Below the pieces are notes generated by a model. The model did not search any database. It was not told where the DNA came from and worked only from the letters and a program-made list of their open reading frames with translations. Positions 1 to 4,629 of a DNA stretch of 5,304 nt are shown piece by piece. Made by a program: the position numbers and the translations under genes. The stretch is taken from assembly GCA_002256595.1 (NCBI GenBank), contig NOLC01000081.1, positions 1 through 5,304 on the forward strand. The letters run 5' to 3'. This DNA comes from Methanosaeta sp. NSP1 (lineage in GTDB: Archaea; Halobacteriota; Methanosarcinia; Methanotrichales; Methanotrichaceae). Each line of letters begins with the position of its first letter. Positions within the stretch are counted from its first letter, which is position 1.

Positions 1-825
1 CGCGCCATGCGGGGAGGCGATCAGTGCTACAAGCACCACTTCTACGGCATATCCAGCCACCGCTGCGTGCAGATGACACCTACCTTGCAGTGTAACCACC
101 TCTGTCTGCACTGCTGGAGGCCCATAGACAATCCCCAGCCGGAAAAAGAGCCCCTGGAGCCGGCTGCCCTCCTGGAAGGCATTTTATCCGGCCAGAGGAA
201 GTTTCTCTCCGGCTACGGCGGGGCCAAGACCACCGACCCGGCCCGCCTGGCCGAGGCCCGGCAGCCCAAACACATAGCGCTCTCGCTGATGGGCGAGCCC
301 ACCCTCTACCCCTACCTTGCGGAGCTGCTGGATCTCATCCGCCAGCGCGGCATGACCTCATTCTTGGTGAGCAATGCCACCCGCCCCGAGGTGCTGGCAG
401 AGCTGCGGCCGACCCAGCTTTACCTGAGCATCAATGCCCCGGATGAGGTTATGTACCGCCGGGCCTGCCGGCCCGCCGCCAACCTCTGGCCCAAGATTCT
501 GCAGTCCCTGGATGAACTGAGGGATCATCGCTGCCGCAGCGTCATCCGTCTGACCCTAGCCCGCGGCCTGAATATGGAAAGGCCGGAGGATTATGCCCGG
601 CTCATAGAAAGGGCCGAGCCCGACTTCGTGGAGGTCAAGGCCTACATGCATCTGGGCCGCTCTCGCGATCGCCTGACCCGGGAGGCCATGCCTTCCCATG
701 CTGAGATACTGGAATTCGCTGCTGCTCTGGGCCGGGCCCTGGGCTACGAGCCAGAGGCTGATGTGCCCCTCAGCCGGGTCGCCCTTTTAGCAAGCGGAAG
801 GGTTAAGAGGCAGATCGATCTGTAG
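1..825 (+). CDS. taw1: S-adenosylmethionine-dependent tRNA 4-demethylwyosine synthase (Taw1/TYW1), 5'-partial
   Basis: This radical-SAM enzyme condenses pyruvate with N1-methylguanosine-37 of tRNA-Phe to form the tricyclic 4-demethylwyosine, in the cytoplasm. Numbering from the Met at base 7, the radical-SAM cluster motif CX3CX2C is C29, C33 and C36, followed by WR. The SAM-binding GEP motif lies in GEPTLYP (about 96-102), and the family block VEVKAYMHLG is near 208-217. C7 and C20 match two of the three cysteines that hold the second Fe-S cluster in archaeal TYW1. K9, in CYK, matches the lysine reported to form a Schiff base with pyruvate. The third auxiliary-cluster cysteine should lie about 13 residues before C7, outside the window. 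The frame is open to base 1, so the Met at base 7 is almost certainly internal and some 40 N-terminal residues are missing. The gene ends with TAG at 823-825. The family assignment is firm. Confidence 0.93.
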   Translation, partial: RAMRGGDQCYKHHFYGISSHRCVQMTPTLQCNHLCLHCWRPIDNPQPEKEPLEPAALLEGILSGQRKFLSGYGGAKTTDPARLAEARQPKHIALSLMGEPTLYPYLAELLDLIRQRGMTSFLVSNATRPEVLAELRPTQLYLSINAPDEVMYRRACRPAANLWPKILQSLDELRDHRCRSVIRLTLARGLNMERPEDYARLIERAEPDFVEVKAYMHLGRSRDRLTREAMPSHAEILEFAAALGRALGYEPEADVPLSRVALLASGRVKRQIDL

Positions 826-958
826 CTCGCAATACTAAAATTTAGCAATTGAGGTGGGGCTCATCCAGTGGGAAAACTATTTTTGCGTGTAGCTATATCT
901 ATTTCACTGATATCAATGGCCAGAGGTCAAGGACGGGCGGAAAGCTACAGGTGGATCC
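826..958 (+). promoter_or_regulatory. Intergenic region with candidate promoter for the receiver gene
   Basis: This is 133 bases between taw1 and the receiver gene. A TATA-like CTATATCTA lies at 893-901 and would place a start site near 922-926, about 35 bases before the ATG. The match to the archaeal consensus is only fair, and the A-rich stretch before the T run at 880-884 is an alternative. That T run could also end taw1 transcripts. AGGTGGA (949-955) is a plausible ribosome binding site, but it sits only three bases before the ATG at 959. No RNA gene or convincing ORF was seen here. Confidence 0.3.
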
Positions 959-1351
959 ATGGATATTAGAAAAATCAGGATCCTGTTGGTGGAAGACAAT
1001 ATGGTGGATGCGGCTGTGACCAGACGGGTCCTGGAGCATAACCATCTAAACGACCTGACCACCGCTGCAAGCTGCAAGGAGGCCCTGGCCGTACTGCAAG
1101 GAAAGAGCAGGGCCGATCTGCCCCAGCTCATATTGCTGGATATCAACCTTCCCGACATCAGCGGTATGGACCTTCTGCGTCGCATCAAGAATGATGAGGG
1201 ACTGCATCACATACCCGTGGTCATTCTGACCATGTCCAATGAGGATCAGGATATCCAGAAGAGCTATGACCTGGGCGCCAGCAGCTACCTGGTCAAGCCC
1301 ATCTCCAATGAGGCCCTGATGCTGGTCATCGAGAAGCTATTCTCCTCTTGA
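959..1351 (+). CDS. Stand-alone response-regulator receiver protein (CheY/Rcp1-like)
   Basis: This 130-residue protein is a single receiver domain with no output domain, so it probably acts by phosphorelay or by binding a partner. The acidic pocket is E12-D13, and the phospho-acceptor is D61 in LLDINLPDISG. The switch threonine is T91 and the conserved lysine is K113, in the KP motif. All catalytic residues are present, so it should be phosphorylatable. The segment around SYDLGASSYLVKP resembles the Rcp1 subgroup of single-domain regulators, which often pair with hybrid or phytochrome-like kinases. That resemblance is from memory and the partner is unknown, since no kinase gene lies in the window. 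Start choice: the ATG directly precedes the first beta strand (IRILLVEDN) and follows a purine-rich AGGTGGA. The last 15 bases overlap the end of the convergent nfo gene. Confidence 0.92.
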   Translation: MDIRKIRILLVEDNMVDAAVTRRVLEHNHLNDLTTAASCKEALAVLQGKSRADLPQLILLDINLPDISGMDLLRRIKNDEGLHHIPVVILTMSNEDQDIQKSYDLGASSYLVKPISNEALMLVIEKLFSS

Positions 1352-2191
1352 GGCCAGACGCCGGGCGGTCTCAAGGTTTCCCAGGTCGTCCCGCCTGGAA
1401 TCTTGAGGTGTCTCCAGGATCATGGGCAGCCCGGAGAGGGCCGGGTGGGATAGGACGGCTCTAAAGCCCTCTTCCCCGATCTGCCCGAGGCCTATGTGCT
1501 CGTGCCGGTCCAGATGCGCTCCCAGGCCACCCCGACAGTCATTGAGGTGGATGAGCCGTAGATGCTCCATTTTTATGCAGTCTCTGAACTGCTCCAGGAC
1601 CGATCCCAGGGCCTGACTGCTGCGCAGGTCATACCCCGCGGCATGAAGATGGCAGGTATCCAGGCAGACCCCTATCCTTTCTTTCTCCTGAGGAAGGGAG
1701 TCGATGATGGTGGCTATCTCTTGAAAAGAGCTGCCCACGCTGTTCCTGGTGCCGGAGCTATTCTCAAGGAGCAGCACTGTCCTGCCACTTTCCCCCTCCA
1801 AAGCAGCCTGCAGGGCGGAGACAATCCTCTCCATGCCGCTCTCCCTTCCTGCGCCCAGATGGCTTCCCAGATGAGTGACCAGATAGGATATGCCCAGCAT
1901 CCGGCAGCGTTCCAGCTCCAGTGCCAGGGCCTGGACCGACTTCTGATATACCTCATCCCTGGCCGAGGCCAGGTTGGGCAGATAGGGCATATGGTCCACA
2001 GCAGGGAAGAGGCCGGATTGGCTGAGGCTGGAGACGAATCTCTCTGCCGACAGCCGGGAGATGGGACTTGACAGCCATCCGCGGGGATTGGAGGAGAAGA
2101 TCTGGAATGCATCACAGCCCTTCTCTTGAGCCCGAGATACGGCCCGATCAATTCCCCCGGCCACAGAGACATGCACGCCCAGTCGAAGCAT
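1337..2191 (-). CDS. nfo: Endonuclease IV (AP endonuclease, TIM-barrel, three-metal)
   Basis: Endonuclease IV cleaves DNA 5' of abasic sites and removes blocked 3' ends in base-excision repair, using three metal ions, normally zinc. At 284 residues the protein has the usual family length. All nine expected metal ligands can be placed by comparison with E. coli Nfo: H67, H107, E143, D178, H181, H215, D228, H230 and E260. They lie in recognisable motifs: THLGSH, LLENSSG, LDTCHLHAAGYD, DRHEHIGLGQIG and LETP. The N-terminus MLRLGVHVSVAGG matches the family start, which supports the ATG at 2191. No Shine-Dalgarno sequence precedes it. An AT-rich TAATTAA (2232-2238) upstream may be a weak promoter giving a short leader. 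The gene is convergent with the receiver gene, and the last 15 bases of the two coding regions overlap in antisense. Confidence 0.95.
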   Translation of the reverse strand: MLRLGVHVSVAGGIDRAVSRAQEKGCDAFQIFSSNPRGWLSSPISRLSAERFVSSLSQSGLFPAVDHMPYLPNLASARDEVYQKSVQALALELERCRMLGISYLVTHLGSHLGAGRESGMERIVSALQAALEGESGRTVLLLENSSGTRNSVGSSFQEIATIIDSLPQEKERIGVCLDTCHLHAAGYDLRSSQALGSVLEQFRDCIKMEHLRLIHLNDCRGGLGAHLDRHEHIGLGQIGEEGFRAVLSHPALSGLPMILETPQDSRRDDLGNLETARRLASRGE

Positions 2192-2308
2192 AAGAGGGCA
2201 TCAATCAGCCACTAAGATCAAGTTTGCCCCGTTAATTAGATCAAGGAGCAGAAAGCATTGGATTCAAGTGCCGGATAGGCATAGGCCGCTGTCCGTTTGC
2301 CAAGACCC

Positions 2309-2368
2309 TCGCCGATGATGATAAAGTATGCTCTGAAATAATGATGAGCCCTATGAGTCCTGAGGCGG
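2309..2368 (+). ncRNA. Predicted box C/D guide sRNA (2'-O-methylation guide)
   Basis: All four boxes occur in order with standard spacing. Box C is ATGATGA (2315-2321), D' is CTGA (2333-2336), C' is ATGATGA (2341-2347) and D is CTGA (2360-2363). The guides between them are 11 nt (2322-2332) and 12 nt (2348-2359), with a 4-nt D'-C' spacer. Flanking bases 2309-2313 (TCGCC) can pair with 2364-2368 (GGCGG), giving a terminal stem next to the C/D kink-turn. Such RNAs bind L7Ae, Nop5 and fibrillarin, and methylate the target base opposite the fifth guide nucleotide upstream of D or D'. For the D guide the target would be GACTCATAGGGC with the C of CAT modified, which suggests C34 of elongator tRNA-Met. 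For the D' guide it would be AGCATACTTTA with a U modified, target unknown. No clear TATA box precedes it. A run of eight T lies 56 bases downstream. Confidence 0.8.
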
Positions 2369-2400
2369 CAGACGGCAGGAACCCGGGCTCCGGAAAGGGG

Positions 2401-2407
2401 AAAAAAA
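2401..2407 (-). terminator. Oligo-T terminator after the 105-codon orphan gene
   Basis: On the minus strand seven consecutive T follow the stop codon of the orphan gene by 18 bases. Archaeal RNA polymerase stops at such runs without needing a hairpin. It faces an opposing T run (2420-2427) on the plus strand, and together they form an A7/T8 inverted arrangement with a 12-base centre. Confidence 0.55.
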
Positions 2408-2419
2408 GTTCTGGTTCAA

Positions 2420-2427
2420 TTTTTTTT
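2420..2427 (+). terminator. Oligo-T terminator on the plus strand, probably for the box C/D sRNA
   Basis: Eight consecutive T occur on the plus strand 56 bases after the D box of the predicted sRNA. No plus-strand protein gene lies between 1351 and here, so the sRNA precursor is the most likely user of this site. The run overlaps the TAA stop codon of the minus-strand orphan gene. Confidence 0.5.
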
Positions 2428-2743
2428 AAGCCACTTGAGGCAGCTTGGATCTGGCCCACCGGCCAACATTGTCTATCAGATTGAGCTCCACTATCTTGCG
2501 GGGATCATAAAGCATTTCGGAAACCTCTTGCAGAGATAGGCTCTTCTTTGCCCCGCCTCTGTCCGCCACCTCCAGCCTTTCATCGGGCATGGACTTTCCG
2601 GTCTCCCTCATCAATCCCGCCAGGTCTGAGCAGGCGTTTTTAAGATATTTGATGGAGAAGTCGGATGTGGACTTTCTGTCACTGAGGTTGCGGTTGACCT
2701 CTTTTATGGACCAGCACATGGTGAGGATATCCCTGTAAATCAT
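2426..2743 (-). CDS. Hypothetical protein, 105 residues
   Basis: I do not recognise this protein. It looks mostly helical, charged and soluble, with no signal peptide, membrane segment or metal motif. It has three cysteine-free blocks, a basic centre (KSTSDFSIKYLKN) and a C-terminal stretch around IVELNLIDNVGRWARSKLPQVA that could be an amphipathic helix. The frame can be extended upstream to 2827, but that would run into the 3' end of tRNA-Trp. The ATG at 2743 is preferred because a good TATA box (CTTAAATAT on the minus strand, 2768-2776) lies about 29 bases upstream, which predicts a leaderless or nearly leaderless mRNA. There is no ribosome binding site, which agrees with this. A T7 run follows the stop. 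Having its own promoter and terminator, together with an open frame, supports a real gene, but without homologs it remains a prediction. Confidence 0.7.
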   Translation of the reverse strand: MIYRDILTMCWSIKEVNRNLSDRKSTSDFSIKYLKNACSDLAGLMRETGKSMPDERLEVADRGGAKKSLSLQEVSEMLYDPRKIVELNLIDNVGRWARSKLPQVA

Positions 2744-2767
2744 AAGTCCAATTAGAGAGCAGGGTGG

Positions 2768-2776
2768 ATATTTAAG
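2768..2776 (-). promoter_or_regulatory. TATA box of the 105-codon orphan gene
   Basis: On the minus strand this reads CTTAAATAT, close to the archaeal box A consensus. Its centre is about 29 bases upstream of the ATG at 2743, so transcription should begin within a few bases of the start codon. It lies downstream of the tRNA-Trp terminator, which makes the orphan gene a separate transcription unit. Confidence 0.6.
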
Positions 2777-2795
2777 CCCTGTGCAAGGTCGATGG

Positions 2796-2801
2796 AAAAA
2801 A
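2796..2801 (-). terminator. Oligo-T terminator after tRNA-Trp
   Basis: Six consecutive T on the minus strand begin two bases after the discriminator base of tRNA-Trp. This is a typical archaeal end for a tRNA transcript. The 11-base gap between tRNA-Lys and tRNA-Trp has no T run on this strand, so the two tRNAs are probably made as one precursor ending here. Confidence 0.5.
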
Positions 2802-2802
2802 G

Positions 2803-3005
2803 TGGGGCTGGTGAGATTCGAACTCACGATCGACGGGTCTCTCCGATACTGAAAGCACAGCCGGAAACGGCAGGCTGATAAAGCCCATTTCAGTGCTCCA
2901 ACGGATCATCAACAATCTCCCCGTCGAGAGATCTCAGTAGACCCGTTTCTCATCATCAATTATACCGCTGGAGCCCATCGCCCTACCTGACTAGGCCACA
3001 GCCCC
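2803..3005 (-). tRNA. tRNA-Trp (anticodon CCA) with a 129-nt intron at 37/38
   Basis: Exon 1 is 2968-3005 and exon 2 is 2803-2838, giving a 74-nt tRNA without encoded CCA. The acceptor pairs GGGGCTG with CAGCCCC, and the discriminator is A. The D arm is GCCT/GGGC and the T arm is GTGAG/CTCAC with loop TTCGAAT. The anticodon stem is ATGGG/CCCGT, and the loop contains CTCCAG before the intron, so the anticodon is C34 C35 A36 (2971-2969). The splice sites form a canonical bulge-helix-bulge. The outer helix is the anticodon stem, and the four central pairs are CTCC (2973-2970) with GGAG (2844-2841). The three-base bulges are AGC (2969-2967) and AGA (2840-2838), and the inner helix is GGTAT with GTATC. 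Cleavage after the second base of each bulge yields exact exons. It follows tRNA-Lys with an 11-base gap. Confidence 0.95.
2839..2967 (-). ncRNA. Intronic box C/D guide RNA of pre-tRNA-Trp, targeting C34 and C39
   Basis: On the minus strand the boxes are C ATGATGA (2956-2950), D' CTGA (2937-2934), C' TTGATGA (2912-2906) and D CTGA (2893-2890), with two 12-nt guides. The D guide (2905-2894) makes ten consecutive pairs, one of them G-U, with bases 31-37 of the tRNA plus three intron bases. Its fifth nucleotide, G2898, faces C34. The D' guide (2949-2938) makes eight consecutive pairs with the last two intron bases and positions 38-43. Its fifth nucleotide, G2942, faces C39. Both duplexes cross a splice site, so methylation should precede splicing. 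Introns of euryarchaeal tRNA-Trp that guide residues 34 and 39 are known, for example in Haloferax, where residue 39 is U. Here the 21-nt D'-C' spacer can form a six-pair hairpin, and a 51-nt tail after box D contains another. Confidence 0.93.
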
Positions 3006-3016
3006 GGTTTTTTAAG

Positions 3017-3090
3017 CGGGCCGAGAGGGATTTGAACCCCCGACCTAAAGGTTAAGAGCCTTTCGCTCTGCCTGACTAAGCTACCGGCCC
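3017..3090 (-). tRNA. tRNA-Lys (anticodon CTT)
   Basis: This is a 74-nt intronless cloverleaf. The acceptor is GGGCCGG/TCGGCCC, with one G-U pair and discriminator G. The D arm is GCTT/GAGC with loop AGTCAGGCA. The anticodon stem is AAAGG/CCTTT with loop CTCTTAA, which gives CTT at 34-36. The variable loop is AGGTC, and the T arm is GGGGG/CCCTC with loop TTCAAAT. CCA is not encoded. It begins 32 bases after the glnA stop codon and is followed 11 bases later by tRNA-Trp. It may be transcribed by read-through from glnA or from a TATA-like element in the last codons of glnA. Confidence 0.96.
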
Positions 3091-3122
3091 GGACCCAGCA
3101 CGTCAGTAGGCGCCCAAAGCCC

Positions 3123-4448
3123 CTAAAACTGATTGATATACCTCTCGATCTCCCAGGGATGGACAAAGGTGTTGTAGGCCTCCCATTCCAGGAGTCCCAG
3201 GCGCATGATATTCTCATAGACATGCTCGCCCAGAGCCTCGCGTATGACCTTGTCTGCCTCCAGGCAGTCGAGGGCCTCCTTGAGGTTGGCGGGCAGGGTG
3301 GCAATGCCCATGGCCTTTCTCTCGCCGGGACTGAGGTGATAGACATTGAGGTCCACAGGATCTCCTGGATCAATGCCCCTCTGGATGCCGTCCAGGCCGG
3401 CGGCCAGTATCACGGAGAAGGCCAGATAGGGATTGCAGGATGGATCGGGAGAGCGGAACTCTATCCTGGTGGAGAGGCCCCTGCCGGCAGGAATGCGGAT
3501 AAGAGAGGAGCGGTTGGGTCCGGACCAGGTGATGTAGACAGGTGCCTCAAATCCCGAAACCAGCCGCTTATAAGAGTTTATGAGAGGATTGGCTATGGCA
3601 GTGATGGCCGGAGCATGCTCGATCAGTCCGCCCACGAAGAACCTGGCCAGGTCGCTGATGCCCCATTTGGTCTCCGGATCGAAGAAGGCATTCTCTATGC
3701 CGCGGAAGAGGGAGATATTGGCATGCATTCCCGTGCCGGCTGCTCCATAGATGGGCTTGGGCATGAATGTGGCCCGCAGACCATTTTGCATGGCGATGGT
3801 CTTGGTCACATACTTGAATGTCACCACCTTGTCCGCATTCTTCAGGGCATCATCATAAACGAAGTCTATCTCATGCTGGCCCCTGGCCACCTCATGATGG
3901 GAGGCCTCGATGGTGAAGCCCATCTGGATCAATGCCCGGACGATCTCGCGACGAACTCCCTCGGCCAGGTCCACCGGCCCCAGATCAAAGTAGCCTCCGA
4001 AGTCATGGGGGGTGGTGGCCGAGCCGCCATTCTGCTGCTCGAATAAGAAGAACTCCAGCTCAGGGCCGACGTTCATCTTGAAGCCCATATCCCGGGCCCG
4101 GTCAAGCTGGCGGCGCAGGACATGGCGGGGATCTCCCGGGAAGGGCTTGCCGCTGGGAAGGTGTACATCGCAGATCACCCTGGCCTCATTGGAGCCGTCC
4201 TTGTTGCTCCAGGGCAGGAGGCTGAATGTGGAAAGGTCTGGCTGCAAGACCATATCCGACTCCTGAATCCTGGCAAAGCCCTCTATGGACGAGCCGTCAA
4301 AGGATATGCCGCTCTTGAGGGCCTTTCCGATCTGGGTGGTGGGAATGGCCACGTTTTTTACTATTCCTGAAATATCCGTGAACTGTAGCCGGAGGAATTC
4401 TACATTCTTCTCCTTGATCATTTCAAGGACCTGCTCCTGTGAGTACAT
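3123..4448 (-). CDS. glnA: Glutamine synthetase, type I (GSI-alpha-like)
   Basis: GlnA makes glutamine from glutamate, ammonia and ATP as a cytoplasmic dodecamer. At 441 residues it has GSI-alpha length and lacks the insertion and adenylylation tyrosine region of GSI-beta. Active-site residues include E130 and E132 (GPELEFF), E186 and E193 (HHEVARGQHE), and H242 (GTGMHANIS). R295 and the flap E301 lie in NSYKRLVSGFEAP, R313 and R318 in PNRSSLIRIP, and E330 and R332 in RIEFRSPDP. R60, in DGSSIEGFARI, matches the arginine linked to glutamine feedback inhibition in Bacillus GSI-alpha. The frame extends upstream to 4517, but the ATG at 4448 is preferred. It gives the normal N-terminus MYSQEQVLEMIKEKN, and AGGAG (4463-4459) lies ten bases upstream. 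The 23 extra residues are Arg-rich and unlike the family. A TATA element and a palindrome lie upstream, and two tRNA genes lie downstream. Confidence 0.97.
   Translation of the reverse strand: MYSQEQVLEMIKEKNVEFLRLQFTDISGIVKNVAIPTTQIGKALKSGISFDGSSIEGFARIQESDMVLQPDLSTFSLLPWSNKDGSNEARVICDVHLPSGKPFPGDPRHVLRRQLDRARDMGFKMNVGPELEFFLFEQQNGGSATTPHDFGGYFDLGPVDLAEGVRREIVRALIQMGFTIEASHHEVARGQHEIDFVYDDALKNADKVVTFKYVTKTIAMQNGLRATFMPKPIYGAAGTGMHANISLFRGIENAFFDPETKWGISDLARFFVGGLIEHAPAITAIANPLINSYKRLVSGFEAPVYITWSGPNRSSLIRIPAGRGLSTRIEFRSPDPSCNPYLAFSVILAAGLDGIQRGIDPGDPVDLNVYHLSPGERKAMGIATLPANLKEALDCLEADKVIREALGEHVYENIMRLGLLEWEAYNTFVHPWEIERYINQF
3134..3142 (-). promoter_or_regulatory. Possible tRNA-Lys/tRNA-Trp promoter inside the end of glnA
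   Basis: The last codons of glnA contain GGTATATCA on the minus strand. A TATA box here would start transcription near base 3110, about 20 bases before tRNA-Lys. The 32-base gap after glnA holds no other TATA-like sequence. The match is modest, and the bases also encode the conserved C-terminus (ERYINQF), so they may be AT-rich for that reason alone. Confidence 0.25.
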
Positions 4449-4511
4449 GACAAACCATCTCCTGCGCGGGACAGAAAAACGCTCTTCCTGACCCGTGCGC
4501 CGGGGCGCGAA

Positions 4512-4522
4512 TCGCAATGCGA
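4512..4522. promoter_or_regulatory. Inverted repeat at the predicted glnA transcription start, candidate operator
   Basis: TCGCA-A-TGCGA is a perfect 5-base inverted repeat with a one-base centre. It lies about 27 bases downstream of the TATA element in the glnA direction, so it would cover the start site, a common place for archaeal repressor operators. It does not match the NrpR operators I know from methanogens (GGAA-N6-TTCC or GGTA-N6-TACC types), so any regulator is unknown. A short palindrome like this can occur by chance. Confidence 0.35.
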
Positions 4523-4538
4523 ACTGGCTGGATCTGCG

Positions 4539-4548
4539 CTTTTATATA
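4539..4548. promoter_or_regulatory. TATA element between glnA and purD, possibly bidirectional
   Basis: CTTTTATATA is an excellent archaeal box A on the plus strand, predicting a start near 4572 for the purD-like gene. Read on the minus strand it is TATATAAAAG, which could serve glnA with a start near 4518 and a leader of about 70 bases. No second TATA box was found in the intergenic region. Neither flank has a strong purine-rich BRE, so the direction cannot be decided from the sequence. Confidence 0.6.
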
Positions 4549-4572
4549 GCTAACCGATGGGGAGGAAAGACC

Positions 4573-4605
4573 ATGCCGGCCGGCCAGGCAATTATGCTTA
4601 TCTAG
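4573..4605 (+). other. Short leader ORF (10 codons) upstream of the purD-like gene
   Basis: ATG at 4573 opens MPAGQAIMLI and ends at TAG (4603-4605). GGAGG (4561-4565) lies seven bases before the ATG. The predicted start site near 4572 would instead make the ORF leaderless. It is in the same frame as the purD-like gene, which begins 15 or 24 bases after the TAG and has no good ribosome binding site of its own. It may be a translated leader, or GGAGG may simply be upstream of the transcript. An 8-base direct repeat, GGCCAGGC, occurs at 4582-4589 and 4606-4613. Confidence 0.3.
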
Positions 4606-4629
4606 GGCCAGGCTGTTGATATGGATTTG

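Noticed and set aside
916..969. 17-codon ORF overlapping the receiver start
   Set aside because: It is very short, has no ribosome binding site and ends a few bases inside the receiver gene. It is probably chance.
1191..1230. ATGATGA followed by CTGA inside the receiver gene
   Set aside because: The spacing is too long for a C/D guide half, there is no C'/D' pair, and the bases encode a conserved receiver domain.
1562..2071. 169-codon plus-strand ORF, and a 152-codon minus-strand ORF (1714-2172)
   Set aside because: Both are shadows of nfo, which has all nine metal ligands in its own frame.
2241..2459. 72-codon minus-strand ORF
   Set aside because: It overlaps the end of the orphan gene in another frame, crosses both T runs and is antisense to the predicted sRNA. 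No promoter or family resemblance was seen.
2744..2827. N-terminal extension of the orphan gene
   Set aside because: It would start inside tRNA-Trp, upstream of the TATA box and the tRNA terminator.
3850..3875. TGATGATG followed by CTGA on the minus strand within glnA
   Set aside because: The bases between the boxes are too few for a guide, and the segment encodes GlnA.
3159..4046. 295-codon ORF on the plus strand
   Set aside because: It is entirely antisense to glnA, whose catalytic motifs are intact. The translation resembles no family and arises from GC-rich codon bias.
4449..4517. 23-residue N-terminal extension of GlnA
   Set aside because: It is Arg-rich and unlike family N-termini. 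The internal ATG at 4448 has a good Shine-Dalgarno sequence and family-typical start.
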